Below, one piece after another: positions 8,812-14,725 of a stretch of 20,207 nt of DNA. The stretch is from a bacterium. GTDB taxonomy: Bacteria; JAHJDO01. Within the stretch, counting starts at the first letter, position 1. Each line of letters begins with the position of its first letter. The translations under genes and the position numbers were made by a program. The stretch spans positions 1 through 20,207 of the forward strand of contig DAOVHI010000004.1 in assembly GCA_030671985.1 (NCBI GenBank), in the 5' to 3' direction. The notes below the pieces were generated by a model. The model searched no databases, had not been told where the DNA came from, and saw only the letters and a program-made list of their open reading frames with translations.

Positions 8812-9906
8812 TTAATCTCTGCCAAATTTGACTGAAAAAACTTTTATTCTGTATGTAAACCTGATATGTTTTTTTAACATTCTCACATCTTGCCTTAAAG
8901 AAGTTAATTTATTTTTTAAATCTCTCGTTTCGGTTTCCAATTCTCTAGTGTAATTTATCATTTGGTTTAAATTTTGGTCAGTATAGTGAAACAGTTCTTT
9001 GCAAAATGTTTCAACTTTGTTAATTTTTTGGACATTTTGTTTTATAGATGACTTAAAATCGCCATTGTAACCAGGTTGAAAAAACATCATTATTTTTTTA
9101 CCATCGTCCACGGAAATATTTTCACTGCGATTTTTAGAAAGATATTCAATAAATTTACTAAATCTAAAAAAAGTTATGTTATATTTTGACAATGCTTTTT
9201 TAAACTTTTCAACCTCTTTTAATAAAAATTTTTCCCTGCCTCGATTTTTCTTAAATATTAAATTTATTTTATTTTTAGCAAAATTAAATTGTTCATCGGA
9301 TAAGTATCCATAAGTAGTGGTAGTTGTCCTAATTGTTGTGCTCATAAATCCATGTTCTTCTTTTGTGGTTATAATTTTGCGTCCATTTTGAAATATTGTT
9401 TGAAATCCAAGCATCATAGCAACAATGTCCGTATAAAACTCATTATCTTTCTCCGCATGACGTAATGAATGTAGAAGTACATGTGAAAGCTCATGTGCCA
9501 TAACCATTGAAAACACTACTGGATGTTCTGTGCAATTCTTACTTATCTTGACATTTATTGGGTAGCCGTTCAACGCTGTTGAACCAAAAAATGGTAAATT
9601 TCCTGGTATGTTTACTTGAGCCGTAATTCCTTCGCTTCCTGAGCCATGTTGACTGACTCTGGCTAAATGTGTGCTATGAAACTGATTATCACCACTTTGT
9701 GTCCTATAATCGCTTGGAACATTAACAATATTGATGTCGATAGGCAAATCTAGCTGTTGAGCTATCATTTTCATTGACTTTTTTACCTTGCCGTTTTTCA
9801 TCAAAGAAAAAAGTTCTTTACTAGAAATTTCTTCTTTAACTCCGAAGAATTTTTCTAGTTTATTTATTACATTTTCAATATATTCATTACTAATTTTATT
9901 TTCCAT
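8812..9906 (-). CDS. HExxH zinc metallopeptidase-like protein with coiled-coil tail
   Basis: A 364-residue soluble protein with a predicted zinc protease centre. HELSH at 138-142 sits in MVMAHELSHVLLH, and the downstream NEFYTD offers Glu156 as third ligand, a gluzincin-like layout also seen in IrrE/ImmA-type proteins. The N-terminal 60 residues look helical. After the metal site come a threonine run and TYGYLSDEQFNFAKNKI, then a long basic helical region. The last 60 residues (TRELETETRDLKNKLTSLRQDV) form a likely coiled coil. No signal peptide or membrane span is seen, so it is probably cytoplasmic. The start has no Shine-Dalgarno: TATAAT ends seven bases before the ATG, which suggests a leaderless message. 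The gene looks richer in A+T than its neighbours and lies between palindromic repeats. Substrate and role are unknown; stress signalling, toxin or defence roles are guesses. Confidence 0.78.
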   Translation of the reverse strand: MENKISNEYIENVINKLEKFFGVKEEISSKELFSLMKNGKVKKSMKMIAQQLDLPIDINIVNVPSDYRTQSGDNQFHSTHLARVSQHGSGSEGITAQVNIPGNLPFFGSTALNGYPINVKISKNCTEHPVVFSMVMAHELSHVLLHSLRHAEKDNEFYTDIVAMMLGFQTIFQNGRKIITTKEEHGFMSTTIRTTTTTYGYLSDEQFNFAKNKINLIFKKNRGREKFLLKEVEKFKKALSKYNITFFRFSKFIEYLSKNRSENISVDDGKKIMMFFQPGYNGDFKSSIKQNVQKINKVETFCKELFHYTDQNLNQMINYTRELETETRDLKNKLTSLRQDVRMLKKHIRFTYRIKVFSVKFGRD

Positions 9907-9912
9907 AAATTA

Positions 9913-9918
9913 ATTATA
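9913..9918 (-). promoter_or_regulatory. TATAAT -10 box for a likely leaderless metallopeptidase mRNA
   Basis: A perfect TATAAT (minus strand) is followed by TAATTT and then the ATG at 9906. Transcription usually starts six to eight bases after the -10 box, so the message would begin at or next to the start codon. The -35 region is poor: TTTATG at a 17-base spacing matches at only three positions. Confidence 0.55.
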
Positions 9919-9949
9919 CCCCACCATCCCCAAACCATAAAGAAAAAAT

Positions 9950-9972
9950 GGCACAAAATATTGTGCCCCTAC
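9950..9972 (-). repeat. GTAGGGGC palindrome, right copy 1 (inverted)
   Basis: Read on the minus strand it starts GTAGGGGC and has stem arms GGCACAA/TTGTGCC around an AATA (plus) loop. It equals the left copy at 8003-8026 except for one T-A stem pair exchanged for A-T, and it is in inverted orientation to it. Confidence 0.8.
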
Positions 9973-9981
9973 AAAAGTAAA

Positions 9982-10007
9982 GGGCGGAGGCAAACCCCGC
10001 CCCTACA
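9982..10007 (-). repeat. GTAGGGGC palindrome, right copy 2 (inverted)
   Basis: On the minus strand it starts TGTAGGGGCGGGG, has a TTTG turn and ends CCTCCGCCC, giving a near-perfect G/C-rich hairpin with one mismatch. It lies nine bases from right copy 1 in the same orientation and shares the GTAGGGGC head but has a different stem sequence. Confidence 0.75.
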
Positions 10008-10010
10008 TAG

Positions 10011-10038
10011 ATTCCTGCTAAAAATCTGTAGGAATGAC
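10011..10038 (-). repeat. GTCATTCC palindromic repeat (inverted)
   Basis: On the minus strand it starts GTCATTCCTAC and closes with GCAGGAAT. The arms ATTCCTGC (10011-10018) and GTAGGAAT (10028-10035) form an 8-bp stem with one G-T pair. It is the outermost repeat on the right flank and ends 28 bases before the yafQ-like stop. Confidence 0.6.
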
Positions 10039-10066
10039 AAAGAAATTGTTTTAATTGTACAAATAT

Positions 10067-10339
10067 TCACTTCTTAAAGAGATCGGAGTGAGTTCCCATT
10101 CGTTCAAATCTGATATACTTCTTGTCTTTCTTATAAATCAGCAGCCAGTCAGATTCAATATGGCAGTCTCTACGACCTGTATAGTTCCCAGTAAGACCAT
10201 GGTCACGATGGATTGAATCAAGAGACCTGCCTTCAAGAAGTGTACTAACAATGATCTTGAATTTTTCAAGATTTTTGCCGCGCTTCCTGCTTCGTTTGAC
10301 ATCCTTCTCAAACTGTCTGGTATAGACAGGCGTGAGCAT
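10067..10339 (-). CDS. yafQ: YafQ-family mRNA interferase toxin
   Basis: A 90-residue toxin of the RelE/YafQ family, which cuts mRNA in the ribosome. The family's catalytic residues can be read directly: His47, His60, Asp64 and Trp65 in CHIESDWLLIYK, and His84 and Phe88 in MGTHSDLF. They match the E. coli YafQ set with a constant shift of three positions, so the enzyme looks intact. The length equals the family norm. Its ATG shares one base with the antitoxin stop (TGATG), so translation is probably coupled; the upstream in-frame ATG at 10381 lies inside the antitoxin gene and is not used. It forms a pair with the DinJ-like antitoxin, inserted downstream of yidC. A chromosomal toxin-antitoxin unit such as this is often mobile and stabilises nearby DNA. 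Confidence 0.9.
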   Translation of the reverse strand: MLTPVYTRQFEKDVKRSRKRGKNLEKFKIIVSTLLEGRSLDSIHRDHGLTGNYTGRRDCHIESDWLLIYKKDKKYIRFERMGTHSDLFKK

Positions 10340-10599
10340 CAAATTCCCAACTTGTTGAACATGTCGTCTGCATCCTTGCACACAATTAGATCTCGTCCGG
10401 AATCGGCGCTCTCGAATGTCCTGCGTGTGATTTCATTAGGAATCACTACATCAAAAGGGAGCCCTTTTCGCAATGTTGCCTGACGATAGAACATTGTAAT
10501 CGCCTGGGTTGCTGAAATACCAAGTCTGTGGAATAAATGTTCCGCATTGCTCTTCAAGTCTGGCTCAATTCGAGCTCTGATTGTTGCTGTTTTAGACAT
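10339..10599 (-). CDS. dinJ: DinJ/RelB-family antitoxin
   Basis: An 86-residue antitoxin that would bind and neutralise the YafQ-like toxin and repress its own promoter. The N-terminus SKTATIRARIEPDLKSNAEHLFHRLGISATQAITMFYRQA is the ribbon-helix-helix DNA-binding domain typical of DinJ; the C-terminal part (about 50-86) should wrap the toxin. GGAGGA before the ATG at 10599 is a strong ribosome site. An upstream in-frame ATG at 10701 would read through the end of yidC and is rejected. It has its own promoter at 10621-10649, so it does not depend on the rpmH-yidC transcript, although read-through from yidC is possible. Confidence 0.9.
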   Translation of the reverse strand: MSKTATIRARIEPDLKSNAEHLFHRLGISATQAITMFYRQATLRKGLPFDVVIPNEITRRTFESADSGRDLIVCKDADDMFNKLGI

Positions 10600-10620
10600 T
10601 TTTATCCTCCATTTACTATT

Positions 10621-10649
10621 AATATAGCACAATTGGGACACATTAGCAA
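10621..10649 (-). promoter_or_regulatory. Promoter of the dinJ-yafQ pair
   Basis: On the minus strand TTGCTA (10649-10644), a 17-base spacer and TATATT (10626-10621) form a good sigma-70 promoter. The -10 box is 21 bases upstream of the antitoxin ATG. A short imperfect palindrome, CTAT-ATTA-ATAG, overlaps the -10 box and could be an operator for the ribbon-helix-helix antitoxin, but it is weak. Confidence 0.65.
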
Positions 10650-10666
10650 GTGCAAAGTGGAAAGGT

Positions 10667-12502
10667 TTAATGCTTCTTACGAATCCAGGCTTGCTGTGCA
10701 ATGCTGAGGATATTGTTGGTTAACCAATACAGAACTAATCCTGAAGGGAAATTGTAAAAAATGAACAGCATAAACACGGGCATAAAAAGCATCATCTTCG
10801 CCTGCCTTGGGTCAGCAGACTGAGCAGTGAATTTTTGCTGAAGAATTGTGGTTATACTCATTAAAATCGGAAGAATATTTAAAGGATATACTCCAGGTTT
10901 ATTCATTAATGCCCCTAAGTAGAATACTGTATCCGGTAAAGATAAATCAGGAATCCATCCGGGAATAAAACAGGTTCCTTTTAACTCTATTGCATTTCTT
11001 AAAGTTGTAAAAAGCGCAAAGAAAACAGGCATTTGTAACATCATTGGCAAGCAACCGCCAAGCGGATTGACCTTGTTTTTTTTGTACATCGCCATCGTCT
11101 CTTTATTTATTTTTTGCGCGTTATCCTTATGCTTTTCCTTTAGCGCATTGATCTGAGGTTGAAGCTCCTGCATTGCCCTCATTGATTTATGGCTTTTTAT
11201 TGTAAGCGGAAACAGAATTATGTTTGTTAGAATTGTTAATAAAATAATCGCTACTCCATAATTTCCGCTAATTTTGTATAGGAACTTTAGAATATGAACG
11301 ATTCTGAAAAGATTCCCAAAAAAGCCAAAGTCGACAAGCGCTTCTAAATTAACTTTTTGCTTTCCCAGTCTATCTACATCTTTCGGTCCAAAATAGCAGT
11401 TAATATTGTAATCAAAACTCTGATTAGGTCTAACAATCGGAATAACGGTTTCCACGCAGTTTTGTAATAAATTTAATTTATCTTTCTTAATAACAACTTT
11501 TGATGCGGGTTCTATCGGGATTAAGGCATTCAAAAAGTACTTTGTAGATAAGGCAGTCCACCATATTTTGCCGATATATGATTTCGTTATATCTTTGTCT
11601 TTCTCTCCGCGGCTAAACGGCTTTTTTATCACATTGTCATTTATATAAGATATGGATCGTAAAGGAATTCCTCCCCTACCGCGGCTTTGTTCCTCCATCA
11701 GCCTGAGACCCGTGCCTGTACTAATTAGAAAACTGGTTTGCTCAATATTCCCGTCTGTCCTGTTTATCAATTCCAGATTCACACTAATGAGATAACCGTC
11801 ATTCCTAAACAGGATTTTTTTAATTACAGTTGAGCCGTCTTTCATATGAGAAATAAATCTAACATAGCCTTCCGGCTTTCCTTCTGATAGTAAAAGCTCA
11901 CTACTATCACATTCAAAATTATCAATAACAGATACTTCCCCTTTTTTCTGAAAGTATGTCTCAAGAGGATAAATTTGAGTATAATAATTTGCGAATGATA
12001 TAAGTTCAATATCTTGCGGTGTTTTTAGCTTTCCTTGTCTGTCTCTTGATGTTAATTCGGCATTAATATACTCAGCCTTCTCTTTTTGAAACGAAAGAAG
12101 CTCTCTCTGCTCTTCTGTGACAGCTCTGGCAAGTTGCCCGGAGAGCTGCTCTATTCTTCGACGGTTCAGTTCAATTGTATTTGGTTTTAATTTAGATTCC
12201 CTATATTTCTTTATTTTATAACTTTTAATTGTACCTGAAGAACTTCCTAAAACAATTCTTACTAAATCTGTTTCAACTATAATTTCTTTCTCTTTAACTA
12301 AGGATTTCTTTACTTCTTCTTTGTATACATATTCTTTCTGCTTTTCTTCCCCAGCCCCATTTGAAACAGTTCCAACTGTGACAGTTTGAGAAGAGATATC
12401 CTTTTCAACCGGTTTCTTCGGCGCTTTGGGACTATAATAGTGATTAAATATCAGAAACACCGAAAGCGACAATACAATTGCGAATAATGTTCTTTTATCC
12501 AT
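10667..12502 (-). CDS. yidC: Membrane protein insertase YidC
   Basis: A 611-residue YidC, which inserts and folds inner-membrane proteins alone or with SecYEG. It has the Gram-negative layout: one N-terminal membrane span (about 5-22, LFAIVLSLSVFLIFNHYY), a large periplasmic domain (about 30-385), and a conserved C-terminal five-helix core starting near GNYGVAIILLTILTNIILFPLT. The core contains the cytoplasmic hairpin around KSMRAMQELQPQINALKEKHKDN and PLGGCLPMMLQMPVFFALF. It ends with a basic tail (QQAWIRKKH). The periplasmic domain carries extra charged, helix-like sequence at about 110-150 (QLARAVTEEQRELL), which I do not recognise from E. coli YidC. AGGAG precedes the ATG at 12502, eight bases after yidD. 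The usual next genes (jag or mnmE) are displaced by accessory DNA. Confidence 0.95.
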   Translation of the reverse strand: MDKRTLFAIVLSLSVFLIFNHYYSPKAPKKPVEKDISSQTVTVGTVSNGAGEEKQKEYVYKEEVKKSLVKEKEIIVETDLVRIVLGSSSGTIKSYKIKKYRESKLKPNTIELNRRRIEQLSGQLARAVTEEQRELLSFQKEKAEYINAELTSRDRQGKLKTPQDIELISFANYYTQIYPLETYFQKKGEVSVIDNFECDSSELLLSEGKPEGYVRFISHMKDGSTVIKKILFRNDGYLISVNLELINRTDGNIEQTSFLISTGTGLRLMEEQSRGRGGIPLRSISYINDNVIKKPFSRGEKDKDITKSYIGKIWWTALSTKYFLNALIPIEPASKVVIKKDKLNLLQNCVETVIPIVRPNQSFDYNINCYFGPKDVDRLGKQKVNLEALVDFGFFGNLFRIVHILKFLYKISGNYGVAIILLTILTNIILFPLTIKSHKSMRAMQELQPQINALKEKHKDNAQKINKETMAMYKKNKVNPLGGCLPMMLQMPVFFALFTTLRNAIELKGTCFIPGWIPDLSLPDTVFYLGALMNKPGVYPLNILPILMSITTILQQKFTAQSADPRQAKMMLFMPVFMLFIFYNFPSGLVLYWLTNNILSIAQQAWIRKKH

Positions 12503-12510
12503 AAATACTC

Positions 12511-12729
12511 CTACGTTAACGGGTCATACCCGCCTGAATGAAAAGGATGACATTTAATCAAACGAAGAAAACCTAACATACATCCTTTGAAAAAACCATA
12601 TTTCAACACAGCAAGTCTTGTATATTCTGAACATGTTGGAGAGAATCTGCATGCGGGTCGCTTCAGCGAAGAAACATAGTTCTGATAGAATCGTATAACA
12701 AAAACAGTTGTTTTATTTAATATATTCAT
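12511..12729 (-). CDS. yidD: Membrane protein insertion efficiency factor YidD
   Basis: A 72-residue YidD-family protein, a small basic membrane-associated factor that helps YidC-dependent insertion. The family signature is plain: FYQNYVSSLKRPACRFSPTCSEYT with its conserved cysteines, AVLKYGFFKG and the C-terminal CHPFHSGGYDPL. Length fits the family. Its ATG overlaps the rnpA stop by four bases (ATGA), indicating coupled translation, and yidC follows after eight bases. Confidence 0.95.
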   Translation of the reverse strand: MNILNKTTVFVIRFYQNYVSSLKRPACRFSPTCSEYTRLAVLKYGFFKGCMLGFLRLIKCHPFHSGGYDPLT

Positions 12730-13091
12730 CGGCTCTGCAATATTCCTGCTTCTTCACACAGATTAAAAGCGTTTGTCTTAACATCATCATGTCTGTATGC
12801 AACAGACGAGAGAAACACTTTAAAAACAATATCAACCCCTTTTACCATACTGTGTTTATTCAACCTGTAGAACTCCCTTACCAATCTCTTAACCCTGTTT
12901 CTTTGTACAGCTCTGCCTCTGAAAGATTTTGATATTAATACAACAATCCCCAACCTGGTTATTGATGTGTTATTCGTTCTTACATAAAGATTGGCAAATG
13001 TTCCACAATATTTTTTACCACTTGCGAGCACAGGCTTAATCTGACTATATTTTTTAAGTTTTTCGTCTCTTGAAAAAGAAAAATTTTTCAC
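12726..13091 (-). CDS. rnpA: Ribonuclease P protein component
   Basis: A 121-residue RnpA, the protein subunit of RNase P that, with the catalytic RNA, removes 5' leaders from tRNA precursors. The start MKNFSFSRDEKLKKYSQIKPVLASGKK and the basic RNR-type helix RGRAVQRNRVKRLVREFYR identify it, followed by VKGVDIVFKV. Translation begins at GTG (13091); no better in-frame start exists and the ribosome site is weak, so it may depend on read-through from rpmH 25 bases upstream. The gene order rpmH-rnpA-yidD-yidC is the standard one. The RNase P RNA gene is not in this window. Confidence 0.95.
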   Translation of the reverse strand: MKNFSFSRDEKLKKYSQIKPVLASGKKYCGTFANLYVRTNNTSITRLGIVVLISKSFRGRAVQRNRVKRLVREFYRLNKHSMVKGVDIVFKVFLSSVAYRHDDVKTNAFNLCEEAGILQSR

Positions 13092-13116
13092 AGGCAGGAA
13101 ATATCCTAATATTTCT

Positions 13117-13254
13117 TTATACAGTCAATCTTGCTCTACCTTTACGTCTTCTTCTTTTTAAAACCAATCTTCCATTTTTAGTAGACATTCTCTTGCGAAA
13201 ACCAAGTGCTCTTTTTCTACTCAAAACAGACGGCTGATACGTTCTTTTAGGCAT
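13117..13254 (-). CDS. rpmH: 50S ribosomal protein L34
   Basis: A 45-residue L34 found by reading the minus strand upstream of rnpA. It starts [20 protein letters not shown], continues with the family motif [18 protein letters not shown] and ends ARLTV before TAA at 13119-13117. Size, composition and position before rnpA are all typical. L34 is a small basic protein of the large ribosomal subunit. A consensus promoter lies 56 bases upstream. Confidence 0.97.
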   Translation of the reverse strand: MPKRTYQPSVLSRKRALGFRKRMSTKNGRLVLKRRRRKGRARLTV

Positions 13255-13309
13255 AATAATTCATACTTTCCGAAACTTGTTTTCTCTCATTTATCTCAAA
13301 CGTCAGGTG

Positions 13310-13338
13310 ATTATACAGAAAGCCCTATAACGTGTCAA
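13310..13338 (-). promoter_or_regulatory. Consensus promoter of the rpmH-rnpA-yidD-yidC operon
   Basis: On the minus strand TTGACA (13338-13333), exactly 17 bases, then TATAAT (13315-13310): both boxes and the spacing are perfect consensus. The TGA of the -35 box is also the queH stop codon (13337-13335), so the promoter begins at the very end of that gene. Such a strong promoter suits a ribosomal-protein operon. The predicted leader to rpmH is about 50 bases. Confidence 0.9.
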
Positions 13339-13868
13339 GCAGAACGCTGATACCGTTCTTTCTCACTATATATACAGCCGCAATACTGCTGTCGGTAGAG
13401 ACCTGCGCCCTTGGAAATAGACACGCTTTCCCTATAACCTTCTCTAAAATCTTTATAGAGAAAATCAATATTAAACTCATCTGCAACTGATTCCCCAATA
13501 CTTTTAATTAATTCGTGTTTCTGGTAGGGGCTTACGAGCATTGTTGTAGAGAAGGCATCAAATTTCCCCGATTTGGCAGTTCTCGCTGTTTCAGCCAATC
13601 TAATTTCATAACACATCATACACCTATTATTTTCTCTAAACGCGACCTGTCTCAGAAATTTCTCAATAGCATAATCATCTTTTGTTATCAGTTTTATTCC
13701 TTTTTTCCCGCTATAATCCTTAACACAATTCAATCTCTTAGTATACTCCGTAAATGGATGAATATTCGGATTGTAAAAAAACGCCGATACTTGCGTATCA
13801 TCTTTCGCAAGCATATTATACGGATACGTTAAGCAGGGTGCACAACAGGCATGTAAAAGCAACTTCAT
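13335..13868 (-). CDS. queH: Epoxyqueuosine reductase QueH
   Basis: A 177-residue QueH (DUF208 family), the enzyme that reduces epoxyqueuosine to queuosine in the wobble base of certain tRNAs, an alternative to QueG. The cysteine motifs expected for its metal sites are visible: HACCAPC at the N-terminus (Cys8, Cys9, Cys12), CMMCYE in the middle and YCGCIYSE near the C-terminus; SPYQKHELI and FREGYRES are also family landmarks. I place the start at the ATG at 13868 because the family begins directly with this motif. The GTG at 13922 would add 18 residues that overlap the promoter. No Shine-Dalgarno is present, and a good promoter ends seven bases before the ATG, so the mRNA is probably leaderless. 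No other queuosine gene is in the window. Confidence 0.93.
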   Translation of the reverse strand: MKLLLHACCAPCLTYPYNMLAKDDTQVSAFFYNPNIHPFTEYTKRLNCVKDYSGKKGIKLITKDDYAIEKFLRQVAFRENNRCMMCYEIRLAETARTAKSGKFDAFSTTMLVSPYQKHELIKSIGESVADEFNIDFLYKDFREGYRESVSISKGAGLYRQQYCGCIYSEKERYQRSA

Positions 13869-13875
13869 AAAGCCT

Positions 13876-13903
13876 ATTGTAACAAGAAATATTCCCCTGT
13901 CAA
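13876..13903 (-). promoter_or_regulatory. Promoter of queH, leaderless arrangement
   Basis: On the minus strand TTGACA (13903-13898), a 16-base spacer and TACAAT (13881-13876) are followed by AGGCTTT and then the ATG of queH. The predicted transcription start coincides with the start codon or the base before it. Confidence 0.7.
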
Positions 13904-13936
13904 TGTTCCTGCAAACGCTCACGAAATAAATTGTGC

Positions 13937-13966
13937 TTGACTTTTTCTAATATATGGCATTACCAT
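13937..13966 (+). promoter_or_regulatory. Possible promoter of the tandem membrane-protein genes
   Basis: TTGACT (13937-13942), an 18-base spacer and TACCAT (13961-13966) form a moderate sigma-70 match 40 bases before the ATG at 14007. It is divergent from the queH promoter in the same 138-base gap. The -10 box matches at four of six positions. Confidence 0.4.
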
Positions 13967-14006
13967 ACTAGTACCTAAGTTAGTTTGAGGAGGTGAGAAA
14001 ATAATC

Positions 14007-14711
14007 ATGGAAGATAAAATTGGAAAGATGGGTAAGAAAGTCGGTTCAATACAGAGGTTGTTTCGGGAAAATGAAAAAGCGCGTAAACAAACTTCTGCAA
14101 TTCGGGCATTATTCGCAATTGGTGTCGTTATAATAGTTGTTGCTTATGTCTGGGGAATGTGGACTGGCGCAAAAGAACGCTTTGAATCAGCTAAGATAAT
14201 CCCAATTGTACAGCAGCAAGTTCAAGCACTTTTACCTGAATTTAACGAAGCCGGCAGAAAAATAATTAAGAATGTTACTCCCGTTTATGGAGAAGTCTTT
14301 GCAAGAAAAGTTGAAGAAATGGGACCGGTGCTTAAAAAACAGGCAAATGATGAACTTGAAAAGCTCTGCTTGTACATGGAAACCGAGATTGGACCAAAAA
14401 TTACTAAGGGATTTGATAACATCATAGAAGATCAAATGACAATTGTCATGAAACGTTTACCTGGTCTTAACGAAGAGAATTCTGCAAAGATATTGAATAA
14501 TGTTGTGTCTGCGGCAAATAAACAGATAACAAATTTAGTTGCAGAAAAATTACTTCGTGAACATGTTGTAACACTTGACGAGATATATGAAATACTAAAG
14601 AGGTTTGACGTTTCTGATGTCGAGATCAGCAAGCAAACGCTCAATGAAATGCAGGAGTCACTTCTTGATTTTGTCATTGAACAATTAAAGGCTCAGGTAG
14701 CTACATTGTAG
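14007..14711 (+). CDS. Single-span membrane protein, first of two tandem paralogs, unknown function
   Basis: A 234-residue protein I do not recognise by family. It has a basic cytoplasmic N-terminus (1-32), one membrane helix at about 33-52 (IRALFAIGVVIIVVAYVWGMW) and a long soluble, helix-rich part of about 180 residues that would face the periplasm. The part after the membrane contains LPEFNEAGRKIIKNVTPVYG and KVEEMGPVLKKQANDELEKL, which align with the next gene at the same distance from the membrane. No enzymatic motif is visible. AGGAGGTGAG at 13989-13998 is a strong ribosome site for this ATG. It is followed after 14 bases by its paralog and then by Nfu and redox genes on the same strand. 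Confidence 0.75.
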   Translation: MEDKIGKMGKKVGSIQRLFRENEKARKQTSAIRALFAIGVVIIVVAYVWGMWTGAKERFESAKIIPIVQQQVQALLPEFNEAGRKIIKNVTPVYGEVFARKVEEMGPVLKKQANDELEKLCLYMETEIGPKITKGFDNIIEDQMTIVMKRLPGLNEENSAKILNNVVSAANKQITNLVAEKLLREHVVTLDEIYEILKRFDVSDVEISKQTLNEMQESLLDFVIEQLKAQVATL

Positions 14712-14725
14712 GAAGGAGAACAAAA

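Noticed and set aside
8003-9972. An insertion sequence or MITE with terminal inverted repeats
   Set aside because: The inverted elements are internal palindromes, no transposase lies between them, and no target-site duplication was found; kept only as a repeat observation.
10600-10701. A longer antitoxin starting inside yidC
   Set aside because: It overlaps the yidC end and the antitoxin promoter; ATG 10599 has GGAGGA and the normal DinJ N-terminus.
13869-13922. A longer QueH starting at GTG 13922
   Set aside because: The added residues would be encoded across the promoter, and QueH proteins begin just before the first cysteine motif.
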